From PWND01 sp964601515 (GTDB lineage: Bacteria > Bacteroidota > Bacteroidia > Bacteroidales > UBA7960): DNA of 63,024 nucleotides. Where the stretch lies: the NCBI GenBank assembly GCA_964601515.1, contig CAZRNU010000003.1:1-63024 (forward strand). Reading direction: 5' to 3'. Each line of letters starts with the position of its first letter. Position 1 is the first letter of the stretch. Positions 9,336-18,369 of this stretch are shown here, piece by piece. The notes under the pieces are model-generated. The model ran no database searches and was not told where the DNA came from. It was given only the letters and a program-made list of their open reading frames with translations. Position numbers and translations under genes: made by a program.

Positions 9336-11471
9336 CAATATCTCCAACATCTTAACTGCTGCATCGGCAATTACGGTTCCGGGGCCAAATACTCCCACTA
9401 CTCCGGCGTCATAAAGGAATTGATAATCTTGTGGTGGGATTACTCCTCCTACAATTACCATGATGTCGTCTCTGCCAAGGTCTTTTAATTCCTGAATAAT
9501 TTGAGGTGCAAGAGTTTTATGTCCTGCTGCCAGGCTAGATACTCCAACTATGTGCACATCGTTTTCAACCGCTTGTTTGGCTGCTTCTTTCGGGGTTTGG
9601 AAAAGTGGCCCAATGTCAACATCGAATCCCATATCGGCATATCCTGTTGCAACAACTTTTGCGCCTCTGTCGTGGCCATCCTGACCCATCTTGGCAATCA
9701 TAATACGCGGTCTGCGTCCTTCTATTTTTGCAAATTCATCTGCCATTGCTCTTGCTTTGGCAAACCTTTCATTATTTTCGATTTCCATAGAATATACTCC
9801 TGATATTGAACGTATAACGGCATTATATCTGCCAAATACTTTTTCACAAGCCATTGATATTTCACCAAGAGAAGCTCTTTTTCTTGCTGCATCAACCGCC
9901 AGTTCAAGCAAGTTTCCTTTTCCTGTTTCACAAGCTTGTGTAATAGCTTCCAAAGCTTTCTTAACTTCTGCTTCATTTCTATCTGCCTTAAGCTTTTCAA
10001 GTCTTTTTATTTGTGATGCTCTTACTGCAGTATTGTCAACATCGAGAATTTCAATTGGGTCTTCTTTTTCCAGGCGGAATTTGTTTACACCAACTATTAC
10101 ATCTTTTCCGGCATCAATTCTTGCCTGCTTTCTGGCGGCAGCTTCTTCAATGCGCATTTTGGGGATTCCTGTTTCAATAGCTTTTGCCATACCTCCAAGC
10201 TTTTCAACCTCTTCTATATGCGCCCAAGCACGCTGTGCAATTTCATGAGTAAGTGCTTCAACGTAATATGAGCCTGCCCATGGGTCTATAGCCTTACAAA
10301 CATTAGTCTCTTCCTGAATGAAAAGCTGTGTGTTTCTGGCAATTCTGGCAGAAAAGTCGGTTGGCAAAGCAATAGCCTCATCAAGTGCATTTGTATGTAG
10401 CGACTGAGTGTGTCCTAATGCAGCACCCATAGCTTCTATACAAGTTCTTGCAACATTGTTGAAAGGGTCCTGCTCTGTTAAACTCCACCCCGAAGTCTGG
10501 CAATGCGTACGCAATGCTAATGATTTTGGGTTTTTAGGGTTAAACTGCTTTACAAGTTTTGCCCAAAGCATCCTTGCAGCACGCATTTTTGCAATTTCCA
10601 TAAAATGGTTCATGCCTACAGCCCAGAAAAATGAAAGTCTGGGTGCAAATGAATCAATGTCCATTCCGGCATTAACCCCTGTGCGCAAGTATTCCAATCC
10701 GTCGGCAAGAGTGTAAGCCAATTCAATATCGCAAGTAGCTCCTGCTTCCTGCATGTGGTAGCCTGAGATAGAAATTGAATTAAACTTAGGCATGTTCTTG
10801 GACGTAAACTCGAAAATATCCGCGATTATTCTCATAGAAGAAAGTGGCGGATAAATGTAAGTGTTACGAACCATAAACTCTTTAAGAATGTCGTTTTGAA
10901 TTGTTCCGCTGAGTTTTTCCATAGAAACGCCTTGTTCCTCGGCTGTTACAATATAAAATGCCATAATAGGAAGAACAGCACCGTTCATGGTCATAGAAAC
11001 AGACATTTTATCAAGAGGAATATGGTCAAACAGTATTTTCATATCCAGGATAGAATCTATTGCAACACCGGCTTTACCAACATCACCAACTACTCTTTCA
11101 TGGTCTGAATCGTAACCTCTGTGCGTAGCAAGGTCGAAAGCAACCGACAAACCTTTTTGTCCTGCAGCAAGGTTTCTGCGATAAAATGCATTTGACTCTT
11201 CAGCAGTAGAAAAACCTGCATACTGTCGAATTGTCCAAGGTCTTTGAACATACATTGTAGAATATGGTCCTCTGAGAAATGGCGGCAAACCGGCAGCATA
11301 GCTTAAATGTTCCATGTTTTGCAGGTCTTCGGCTCCGTAAACCGGTTTAACAGCAATTTGCTCGGCAGTTAACCAATCCTTTTTCACACCCTTTTGTTTT
11401 TCCCATTCAGAAAATTTGATTTCTGATTTTTTGGGGGATTTATATGAAATATTTTTAAAATCTGGTCTCAT
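9318..11471 (-). CDS. mutB: Methylmalonyl-CoA mutase, large (catalytic) subunit
   Basis: 717 residues, a normal length. It interconverts succinyl-CoA and (R)-methylmalonyl-CoA with adenosylcobalamin, in cytosolic propionate formation or use. The N-terminal TIM-barrel shows PFLRGPYSTMYVQRPWTIRQYAGFS and the substrate region up to AGSYYVEALT. The C-terminal B12 domain has the base-off signature GQDGHDRG (the cobalt-ligating His lies in DxHxxG), then VGVSSLAAGH and VGGVIPPQDY. mutA lies 27 bp upstream on the same strand, so this is the second gene of a mutA-mutB operon. Odd point: the last five residues and the stop are encoded by heptamer repeat DNA, so the tail is not ancestral. Confidence 0.97.
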   Translation of the reverse strand: MRPDFKNISYKSPKKSEIKFSEWEKQKGVKKDWLTAEQIAVKPVYGAEDLQNMEHLSYAAGLPPFLRGPYSTMYVQRPWTIRQYAGFSTAEESNAFYRRNLAAGQKGLSVAFDLATHRGYDSDHERVVGDVGKAGVAIDSILDMKILFDHIPLDKMSVSMTMNGAVLPIMAFYIVTAEEQGVSMEKLSGTIQNDILKEFMVRNTYIYPPLSSMRIIADIFEFTSKNMPKFNSISISGYHMQEAGATCDIELAYTLADGLEYLRTGVNAGMDIDSFAPRLSFFWAVGMNHFMEIAKMRAARMLWAKLVKQFNPKNPKSLALRTHCQTSGWSLTEQDPFNNVARTCIEAMGAALGHTQSLHTNALDEAIALPTDFSARIARNTQLFIQEETNVCKAIDPWAGSYYVEALTHEIAQRAWAHIEEVEKLGGMAKAIETGIPKMRIEEAAARKQARIDAGKDVIVGVNKFRLEKEDPIEILDVDNTAVRASQIKRLEKLKADRNEAEVKKALEAITQACETGKGNLLELAVDAARKRASLGEISMACEKVFGRYNAVIRSISGVYSMEIENNERFAKARAMADEFAKIEGRRPRIMIAKMGQDGHDRGAKVVATGYADMGFDVDIGPLFQTPKEAAKQAVENDVHIVGVSSLAAGHKTLAPQIIQELKDLGRDDIMVIVGGVIPPQDYQFLYDAGVVGVFGPGTVIADAAVKMLEILVDSRK

Positions 11472-11498
11472 ATTATTTTCGTTTTATTCCGTTGGAAA

Positions 11499-13340
11499 TT
11501 AAATACCGAATTGATCATTATATCTGGTTAATGCGTCCAAAACGTTTGTTTTCATATGGATAAACCCGTCAACACCGGCTGTTTTTAATTGCTCTATGAT
11601 TTCTGTGGGATTTCCTGCAACCAACACCTTGGTATTTGGGGATTTTTCCTTAATCATCGTTGCGGCTGCACCCATTTCAGCATATTCTTCGTCGCTGCTG
11701 CATAATACTACAATTTCCGATTTCGATTCAATTGCAGCTTTAACACCTTCTTCTATTGTTTTAAAACCATTATTGTCGATTATATCATAAGCAACAACAC
11801 CAAAAAAACCTGATGCAAAACCTGCTCTTGCTTTTCTCATTGCAGGGTTTCCGTATGTAAACAAGAAAACCGAAGGAACTTTAAAACCTTCTTTTGCATG
11901 ATTTTCAACTGCAAGTCTTAGAGCTTCAAATGCCTGAGTGCCTCTGTATTGTTTCAACCCGCCAAGATCTGAAAGTTTTGCAGTTGGCTGAAGTTTGTCA
12001 ATCATTCTCTCAGATGTGTTAGGGTAAATATTTGTTCCTATGAAAACATGCTTGCGAAGAGCAATGTCTATATCTCTTTGCTGACAAATTTTTTCAATTT
12101 CATTCTTAATAAAACCGTTTTCAACAGCCTTAATAAAGCCGCCTTGAGATTCAACTTCCACAAAAAGATTCCAAGCTGCCTCGGCTATCATTTCCGTAAG
12201 GTTTTCGATATAGTATGAACCGGCAGATGGGTCAACAATTTTATTGAAGTATGCTTCTTCTTTAAGGATAATTTGCTGGTTGCGTGCAATTCTGTATGAA
12301 AAATCATCCGACTTCTTAAATGGCTCATCAAACGGAGATACTGTAAAGCTGTCTATTCCGCCAATAGCCGCCGACATTGTTTCTGTTGTTGTTCTGAGCA
12401 TGTTTACATAAGGATCGTAAACTGTTTTGTTCCATGTAGAACATTCTCCGTGAATGAATGCTTTAAGAGAATTTTCAGCAGATGGTTTATATTGCTCAAC
12501 AATTTTACCCCAAAGAATTCTCAATGCACGAATCTTAGCTATTTCAAGGAAGTAGTTAGACCCAATTGCCACTGTAAACCTCATTCTTGGAGTAATATCA
12601 TCAACAGAAACTCCTTTTTCAGTAATAGCAGCAAGATATTCATTAGCCTGTGCAAGTGAAAATGCTAGTTCTTGAACAACAACTGCTCCTGCATTGTGGA
12701 AATGTTGTCCGTTTATATTTATTACATGAAATTTAGGAAATTTGTCTTTTGCTGTTTTTATAAGGCTTATAGTCTCTTCAATATTTTTATCAAAACTTTG
12801 ATAGAACTTATTATAAAGCAAATAATATCCAAGAGGATCAAAGTTTAAAGAGCCTTGGGCGTTTTTATCAGAATTTACTTGCGTAAGTATTTCTAATAAT
12901 TTTGAGTAGTTTTTTGAATGAAGAAAATGAACAGGATATTCAGAAATGTTTATTCCATTCAACAAGGTCTTAATATCTTCTGCTGATGAAATATTTTCTG
13001 CATTAAGTCCAACAGAACATGCGCCTCTTTTTATTGCGTTATTTGCTAAAGTATTCGCTTTAGACGCGTTTGTTTCTTCAAAATCCTGACGGATTTCCCA
13101 ATCATTGTCGGTGTCTTTGTTTCCCCTTGCAAAAGGCACTTTTCCCGGAACACACTCCATATGAAGAATGTTTTTCAAGTCTTCAGCGCGATAATATGGT
13201 TTAACTTTTAGTCCTTCGGTGGTTTTCCAGACTAGCTTCTTTTCATAATCTGCACCCTTGAGGTCTTGCATTATTTGTTCTTCCCACTGAGGGGTAGAAA
13301 CAGGAGGAAATTCCTCAAACAATTTTTTTGATTTATCCAT
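11499..13340 (-). CDS. mutA: Methylmalonyl-CoA mutase, small subunit
   Basis: 613 residues. Homologous to MutB along its length: N-terminal EFPPVSTPQWEEQIMQDLKGADYEKKLVWKT, mid-region DPSAGSYYIENLTEMIAEAAWN, and a C-terminal Rossmann-like domain. That domain lacks the DxHxxG cobalt-ligating motif (it reads FTYGNPAMRKARAGFASGFFG instead), as in other MutA subunits. It is structural, pairing with MutB in the heterodimer. First gene of the operon, 27 bp before mutB, with a good promoter at 13413-13442. No methylmalonyl-CoA epimerase or mutase chaperone gene is visible next to it. Confidence 0.95.
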   Translation of the reverse strand: MDKSKKLFEEFPPVSTPQWEEQIMQDLKGADYEKKLVWKTTEGLKVKPYYRAEDLKNILHMECVPGKVPFARGNKDTDNDWEIRQDFEETNASKANTLANNAIKRGACSVGLNAENISSAEDIKTLLNGINISEYPVHFLHSKNYSKLLEILTQVNSDKNAQGSLNFDPLGYYLLYNKFYQSFDKNIEETISLIKTAKDKFPKFHVININGQHFHNAGAVVVQELAFSLAQANEYLAAITEKGVSVDDITPRMRFTVAIGSNYFLEIAKIRALRILWGKIVEQYKPSAENSLKAFIHGECSTWNKTVYDPYVNMLRTTTETMSAAIGGIDSFTVSPFDEPFKKSDDFSYRIARNQQIILKEEAYFNKIVDPSAGSYYIENLTEMIAEAAWNLFVEVESQGGFIKAVENGFIKNEIEKICQQRDIDIALRKHVFIGTNIYPNTSERMIDKLQPTAKLSDLGGLKQYRGTQAFEALRLAVENHAKEGFKVPSVFLFTYGNPAMRKARAGFASGFFGVVAYDIIDNNGFKTIEEGVKAAIESKSEIVVLCSSDEEYAEMGAAATMIKEKSPNTKVLVAGNPTEIIEQLKTAGVDGFIHMKTNVLDALTRYNDQFGI

Positions 13341-13412
13341 ATAATGAAGATTTTTACAATGTTTTGAAACTCTGATTTAATGCCAAGTTAAAACCCCGGC
13401 TTAAATTTGCCG

Positions 13413-13442
13413 CAAAATTACAACTTTAATTAGAATAACAAT
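13413..13442 (-). promoter_or_regulatory. Promoter of the mutA-mutB operon
   Basis: On the minus strand: ATTG (13439-13442), 18-bp spacer, TAATTTTG (13413-13420), matching the Bacteroidota -33/-7 consensus. The transcript would start near 13406, about 65 nt before the mutA ATG. Confidence 0.6.
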
Positions 13443-13560
13443 GTGATTATACGTTAATTGAAGGGGGTTAATTGCAGCGTAGTCCTTTACAATCCAATGC
13501 CACCCCCCTAGCCTCTTTAAGTGGGGGCTGTAAATGTAATCGCTTAACCTTATAGTCCAT

Positions 13561-13956
13561 CTATTTAACTACAGTCTCAAGCAGCACCGTCTTATGGTTC
13601 ACGTCTGAGGCTTCAGCTTTTTCCCAGATTAATTCAGCACCTTCCAAAACACCGTCAAGTTTTATAATGTTTGTATCCCCTGCGGGAAAGGGTGTTAACT
13701 CCATGCTGTAAACAACGCAACTCAACTTGTTTTCTTTGGGATTGCAAACAAGCTGATAACCCGGAATAAGCATCTTTGCAGAAATTTTATCAACGTCTTT
13801 TGTTGTAATTTCGAAATGTAATGCTGTAAGATTACCAACACTGATAAGACTTATGGTATTTTGACTATACTTTATTACAGACTGGCTTTTTAATGAAAAA
13901 GAAGTCGTAAAAAACATTACAATTGCAATAAATAAGATTTTTCCCATTGTTTTCAT
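13561..13956 (-). CDS. Small secreted cohesin-like protein
   Basis: 131 residues with a clear signal peptide (KILFIAIVMFFTTSFSLKSQS). The mature part of about 105 residues has the spacing of cohesin-type beta-sandwich domains: NLTALHFEITTKDV, then ISAKMLIPGYQLVC, then LSCVVYSMELTPFPAGDTNIIKLDG. Cohesins bind dockerins, and the gene immediately upstream in the same operon (47 bp away) encodes a secreted protein ending in a dockerin. This suggests the two proteins bind each other. The cohesin assignment is by pattern only and the domain would be slightly short. No membrane anchor, LPXTG or T9SS sorting domain is seen, so any tethering would need another partner. Confidence 0.6.
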   Translation of the reverse strand: MKTMGKILFIAIVMFFTTSFSLKSQSVIKYSQNTISLISVGNLTALHFEITTKDVDKISAKMLIPGYQLVCNPKENKLSCVVYSMELTPFPAGDTNIIKLDGVLEGAELIWEKAEASDVNHKTVLLETVVK

Positions 13957-14003
13957 GGTAGTGTACTTATGTTTATGATGAAGTGTTTTAAATTTTTATA
14001 AAG

Positions 14004-17000
14004 TTACTGATTAAATACCAAACTAATCAACAATGTTAAATCCGCAATATTAATAACACTATCGGAATTTAAATCTGCGTTATTTGCTAAAAACCCCGGA
14101 GGTGAGTTTCCATTTATCTGCTGAACCATTAAAACAACATCCAAAACATTAATATATCCATCACCATTAACATCTCCCGGAGTATTAACATTTGTAAAGA
14201 TAGCATGAAGAGTATGATTTGATGAAACATTTTCAAATTTATAACTTGAAACTGCTCCCATACTAGCCCCATTTACAAACACATTGCCAACAAAATATCC
14301 GGAATTAGGTTGCATAAAAAACGTCGGGCTCGACCCATGATTAACCTCAACTATGCCATCAGGCATTATTCCTCCGTTTGGTCCCGAGGTTACGTTAATC
14401 GTATAAGTAATAATTGCAAAAAACACTTCAAGAGTATGGTGTTGCTGAACATTTGTAAATGTATAAGATGATGGAGTTCCAACGCTTGAGCCATTTACAA
14501 CTACATCCAAAATCCTATATCCTTCATCAGGAATGATTGTAAAAGTTTGATTGTTGCCATGAGTGACATTAATGTTTCCACTAGGATTAATAGTGCCATT
14601 TGGTCCGGGTAAAGATCTGATTTCATAGACATTAATTGCAAAAGTTGCATTAATTGTATGATTAGCCCAAACTTGAGAAAATTCATAATTAGTAACCGGG
14701 CCCACGCTTAAATTATTAACCTTAACATCATCTATGTGATAACCAAAGTTAGGATTTATGCTAAAGCTTTGGCTTCCCCCTTCTAAAACAGAAACATTGC
14801 CATTTGGATTTATTGAGCCATTTGTTCCGGCAGATGCATTTATATTATAAGTTAACACTTCTGCCCCCTCATAACAAAAATGAGGAATTATAGCCAAGGC
14901 TGAAGCTAATCCATCAAAAAGCCAATCAACATTATACCAATTGCCGCCATAAACAGTATACATGCTTTCAGGTGCATCAGGTCCCCTGTCTTGCATCATA
15001 GCTACAAGAAACATATGATTGTTGTAATCATGAGGTGTGCCATAATTGATTTGATATCCAATATAAAAATTGCCAGACACATTTATCGGGGTATCAAAAT
15101 CTATTACATTCCATGCCATAGGAGTAAAGCCGCTCATGGGTATAGTTTTAGACCCAAGAACAGATCCCGGCAAATCGCCTACTTCATTCCATACTGAAAT
15201 TGTTACGCTTGATGGTCCTTCTGCGAAAACAACAAGTAAATCAACGCTGTTTATTGTTCCGGCAGATGTAGATGTGAATTTCTCAGCATATGCTGTCATT
15301 TCGTATTCATTATGGCCGGGCAAATATCCTTGAACAGCCAATCCATAATAAGTAAGAGCATCCAAGGGAAGTATGTTGGTTATATAATCGCAACATCCAA
15401 CATTAATGTATCTTTCAGCCATTACAACATCTGATCCGAAATTATTGGAAATATTTAAGACAACATCGTAGCGCCCCTGATTGCTGTATGTTATGCCATT
15501 TGGGTTTTTTACACTTGCAGTTGCCGGAACCCCTCCGTTAAAATTCCAGCTCCATGCTGTTGGAACTCTTTCGCTGGCATCTTTAAAATTTACATATCCG
15601 CCTTTAGGAATAAAGGGTTCAAAATAGTCGTTTGTAAATCCATTATAATCGGCAGCATAAAAATCTGCTATTGGAGCTCTTCCTGTTACATTTACAAAAG
15701 CATTTTTTGTATGAGTATTGTTTCCTCCAATATTAGCAGATGTTAATGACACATTATATGTTCCTGCAACATTATATTGCATTTTAGGATGCTGTTCAAG
15801 AGCATAACCCGGACTTCCTCCCGGCATATTCCAGGCCCAAACATCAGGATTTCCTGTTGACATATCAACAAAACTGCCGAAATCACCTTCAAAAAGATTT
15901 ACGGTTGCACCGCTTGAATGAATTATAAAGTCATCCACAAAAAAGGCAAATGCATCATTTGAAACGCACTGAATGGCTATATAAACAGCCTGTCCGTTGT
16001 ATGCAGAAAGATTATAATCATACTTTGTCCATGCTATTGGGGCCTCAACATATGGATTTGTTGAGATAATTGTGAAATCACCGGGATTTGTTCCTGTTGT
16101 AGAAACTCCTACGCGGAATCTTTCCAATCCATAAGTATCAGTTATAGATTTTGCCCAAAATGTAAGAGACGAATTACTCCCTAACTGCACCTGCGGTGAA
16201 ATTAGCCAATCGTTGTTTGGAAAGTTTATTGCAGCAAAACAAGCAGCATATTTATTTCCGCTTTTTGGGGCCCAGGCTCCTCCAAGAGGTGGCGAGGCAT
16301 TTGATGGATTAAACAAAATGAAAGATCCTGTATATCCATTGTTTGGGAAATATGTATTAGAAATTGAATAGGTGGCTGAAGCATCGCCATCAATCATAGC
16401 CCAGGGATAGAAAGACAATGCAAAATCTTCATGACTTTCAAATCCTTCAAAGTAGGCAGGTGTTAGAAAATCTGCAACAGGTGCTGCTTTTTTAATATTA
16501 AAACCAAAATTAATATTCGGTCTGTTGGCCGACAATGTTCCGTTTCCTGTAGGTGGAGAGCCTGTTTCGCCCCCACTTGCCCAAACCTGAAAAGAATTAG
16601 TTTTGGCTGTGTATCTTGCAGCGCTGTTGTTGTTTGTCCATGGACCATCAACCTCTACGAGTACTAAAAGATTACTTGATCCATTATAAGGGAATTTTGT
16701 ACTTAAATCGAATTGCCTCCATCCGGCAGGATTAGTAAAATCACCTTCCCACACAGCAATTGCACCTTCGGTAATGTTTTCCCATGTGCTTGTTGAAGAG
16801 AATGTTGCATTAGAAACATGCTTGAGGTAAATTTTGCCATATCTACTACCCTGAGCAGTATTTGTATACCAGGCAATCCTTTCAATTACACCTGCTTGTC
16901 CGATTTCTGCAGAAGTATATATAGCTGCGCTTCTGATAAATCTTTGAGTCTGAGTCCAGCCTAAAGGCCACACCTGAGTATTTGTTCCTGTGCCAATAGT

Positions 17001-17543
17001 AACATTATCATTATAAGCACCGGGATTAAGAACATTAACCTGAATATACCCGGTTTTTGTGTGAGAATTATTGCCGAAAGCATTTGTAACAGTTAGAGAT
17101 ACGTTATATGTTCCGGCAGTTAAATATACAACCTGAGGGTTTTGCTCATTTGAAGTTGATGGAATTCCTCCGGGAAATGACCAGGTCCATTGCGTTGGTC
17201 TGTTGGCAGAAAGGTCTGTAAATTGAACTTTAGCCGAACCAACAACAACTGTTTGATTAGAAATAAAATCTGCCACCGGAGGAGATGTCTTTTCTACATT
17301 CTGATGGTTATTCTTCTCGGAGATCCCACTTAAATCTAATACTCTAATGTTTGGGATTATAAAATCCGGATTTTTGGAATAATCTCTTTCTATTCCTTTT
17401 GAAAAATCAATTTTATTGCTTTGTGAAGTAACCTTAGTTTTTTCGTATTTGTAATAATCAAGGCTGTCTTTAGATGCGAAAACCAATATTGGTAACAAAC
17501 CAATTACAATAATTAGGATCAGGCTGTAAATCTTTTTTATCAT
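14004..17543 (-). CDS. Secreted multidomain protein: PKD domains, choice-of-anchor J, InlB-type repeats, C-terminal dockerin
   Basis: 1,179 residues. Signal peptide at 1-23 (IYSLILIIVIGLLPILVFAS). PKD domains at about 85-170 (PTQWTWSFPGGIPSTSNEQNP), about 550-620 and about 625-715. A lectin-like choice-of-anchor J region lies at about 365-545 (YFEGFESHEDF ... GNKYAACFAA ... WLISPQVQLG). Three divergent InlB B-type repeats lie at about 900-1115 (GPNGTINPSGNINVTHGNNQ and relatives). A type I dockerin ends the protein, with two calcium loops, DVNGDGYINVLD and DLNSDSVINIAD. No T9SS sorting domain is present. No catalytic domain is recognised, so it looks like a scaffold or adhesin. The next gene in the operon encodes a cohesin-like protein. 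Confidence 0.85.
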   Translation of the reverse strand: MIKKIYSLILIIVIGLLPILVFASKDSLDYYKYEKTKVTSQSNKIDFSKGIERDYSKNPDFIIPNIRVLDLSGISEKNNHQNVEKTSPPVADFISNQTVVVGSAKVQFTDLSANRPTQWTWSFPGGIPSTSNEQNPQVVYLTAGTYNVSLTVTNAFGNNSHTKTGYIQVNVLNPGAYNDNVTIGTGTNTQVWPLGWTQTQRFIRSAAIYTSAEIGQAGVIERIAWYTNTAQGSRYGKIYLKHVSNATFSSTSTWENITEGAIAVWEGDFTNPAGWRQFDLSTKFPYNGSSNLLVLVEVDGPWTNNNSAARYTAKTNSFQVWASGGETGSPPTGNGTLSANRPNINFGFNIKKAAPVADFLTPAYFEGFESHEDFALSFYPWAMIDGDASATYSISNTYFPNNGYTGSFILFNPSNASPPLGGAWAPKSGNKYAACFAAINFPNNDWLISPQVQLGSNSSLTFWAKSITDTYGLERFRVGVSTTGTNPGDFTIISTNPYVEAPIAWTKYDYNLSAYNGQAVYIAIQCVSNDAFAFFVDDFIIHSSGATVNLFEGDFGSFVDMSTGNPDVWAWNMPGGSPGYALEQHPKMQYNVAGTYNVSLTSANIGGNNTHTKNAFVNVTGRAPIADFYAADYNGFTNDYFEPFIPKGGYVNFKDASERVPTAWSWNFNGGVPATASVKNPNGITYSNQGRYDVVLNISNNFGSDVVMAERYINVGCCDYITNILPLDALTYYGLAVQGYLPGHNEYEMTAYAEKFTSTSAGTINSVDLLVVFAEGPSSVTISVWNEVGDLPGSVLGSKTIPMSGFTPMAWNVIDFDTPINVSGNFYIGYQINYGTPHDYNNHMFLVAMMQDRGPDAPESMYTVYGGNWYNVDWLFDGLASALAIIPHFCYEGAEVLTYNINASAGTNGSINPNGNVSVLEGGSQSFSINPNFGYHIDDVKVNNLSVGPVTNYEFSQVWANHTINATFAINVYEIRSLPGPNGTINPSGNINVTHGNNQTFTIIPDEGYRILDVVVNGSSVGTPSSYTFTNVQQHHTLEVFFAIITYTINVTSGPNGGIMPDGIVEVNHGSSPTFFMQPNSGYFVGNVFVNGASMGAVSSYKFENVSSNHTLHAIFTNVNTPGDVNGDGYINVLDVVLMVQQINGNSPPGFLANNADLNSDSVINIADLTLLISLVFNQ

Positions 17544-17704
17544 AATGTGAATTTTTGTTAGTAATATCTCTTAATAAAAAGCTAATGTTCACATAAATAG
17601 CCTGAAAAGATAATAAAAATTTTTGAAAATTTGAAAAAAAATGGTCAGAAATTGCCATTGCAGAATTAAAAGGGTGTTTAAATCACTGCTGTGTAATTTT
17701 TACC

Positions 17705-18343
17705 TTATTCATTTACACATGAAGACCTAAACCAAATATTGTTCTCATCCTGCGCCATTTCAATCAGTCCGGCTATCATAAGGTTTACAATTGTGTTTTC
17801 TGCGAGATATTTTGGGATGCCTGCAAGATGACAATATTTATTCAATGTGATGCTGTGGTTTTCACTTAGAAATTTGAGAAGTGTTTCTTCATTCTGGGAG
17901 TATTTGATTATTGTTCCCTGTGGTTGTTGTAATCTTTTCCAATACTTAAGCTGTACAGGAGCTGCTAAAATATTTTCATCATTAACTCTAACATAAGCCA
18001 TCCATCTGTCGTCTTCTGAAAGAGCATAAAACGGTCTTACATTCGCCTTAGGAACATCTATTTCAAGAATTTTCTTTCCATCAATATTCCATGCCCTGAA
18101 AGCAAAATCTATTTCGGGTTTACAATAAAGCTCTGCGGCTGATTCTATCATGTGGTATTCTTCTTCTGTCCGAACACCGGCAATTACACCATTATCCTTA
18201 ACACCAATTAGTAATTTACCACCATCAGTATTGGCAAAAGCCACCAATGTTTTGGCAATCTTTCTGGCATCATTAACCTGAAATTTAAAATCCTGTTGCT
18301 GATGTTCTCCTCTAAGTATTAGATTTTGAATGTATTTAGACAT
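17705..18343 (-). CDS. AlbA_2 (Schlafen-type) putative DNA-binding protein
   Basis: 212 residues. The N-terminal 120 residues match the AlbA_2/Schlafen-AAA-like domain: LILRGEHQQQDFKFQVNDARKIAKTLVAFANTDGGKLLIGVKDNGVIAGV, then a beta-rich part with KKILEIDVPKANVRPFYAL. The C-terminal part (about 130-205) looks like a winged helix (NEETLLKFLSENHSITLNKYCHLAGIPKYLAENTIVNLMIAGLIEM). Regulatory or nucleic-acid-binding roles are proposed for such proteins; the target is unknown. A -7 promoter word (TAACTTTG on the minus strand, 18365-18372) lies just upstream, overlapping the end of the purF-like gene, so it can be transcribed independently. Confidence 0.8.
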   Translation of the reverse strand: MSKYIQNLILRGEHQQQDFKFQVNDARKIAKTLVAFANTDGGKLLIGVKDNGVIAGVRTEEEYHMIESAAELYCKPEIDFAFRAWNIDGKKILEIDVPKANVRPFYALSEDDRWMAYVRVNDENILAAPVQLKYWKRLQQPQGTIIKYSQNEETLLKFLSENHSITLNKYCHLAGIPKYLAENTIVNLMIAGLIEMAQDENNIWFRSSCVNE

Positions 18344-18369
18344 CGGGCTTCGCTTTTAAAAAGGCAAAG

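Noticed and set aside
9691..10248. Open frame of 185 codons antisense to mutB
   Set aside because: mutB on the other strand has full family motifs; this frame has no recognisable domain and is a coding shadow.
13498..13531. C-rich/G-rich hairpin (CCCCC...GGGGG) downstream of the cohesin-like gene
   Set aside because: The pairing is only about five base pairs with a long loop and no T-run, so it is not claimed as a terminator.
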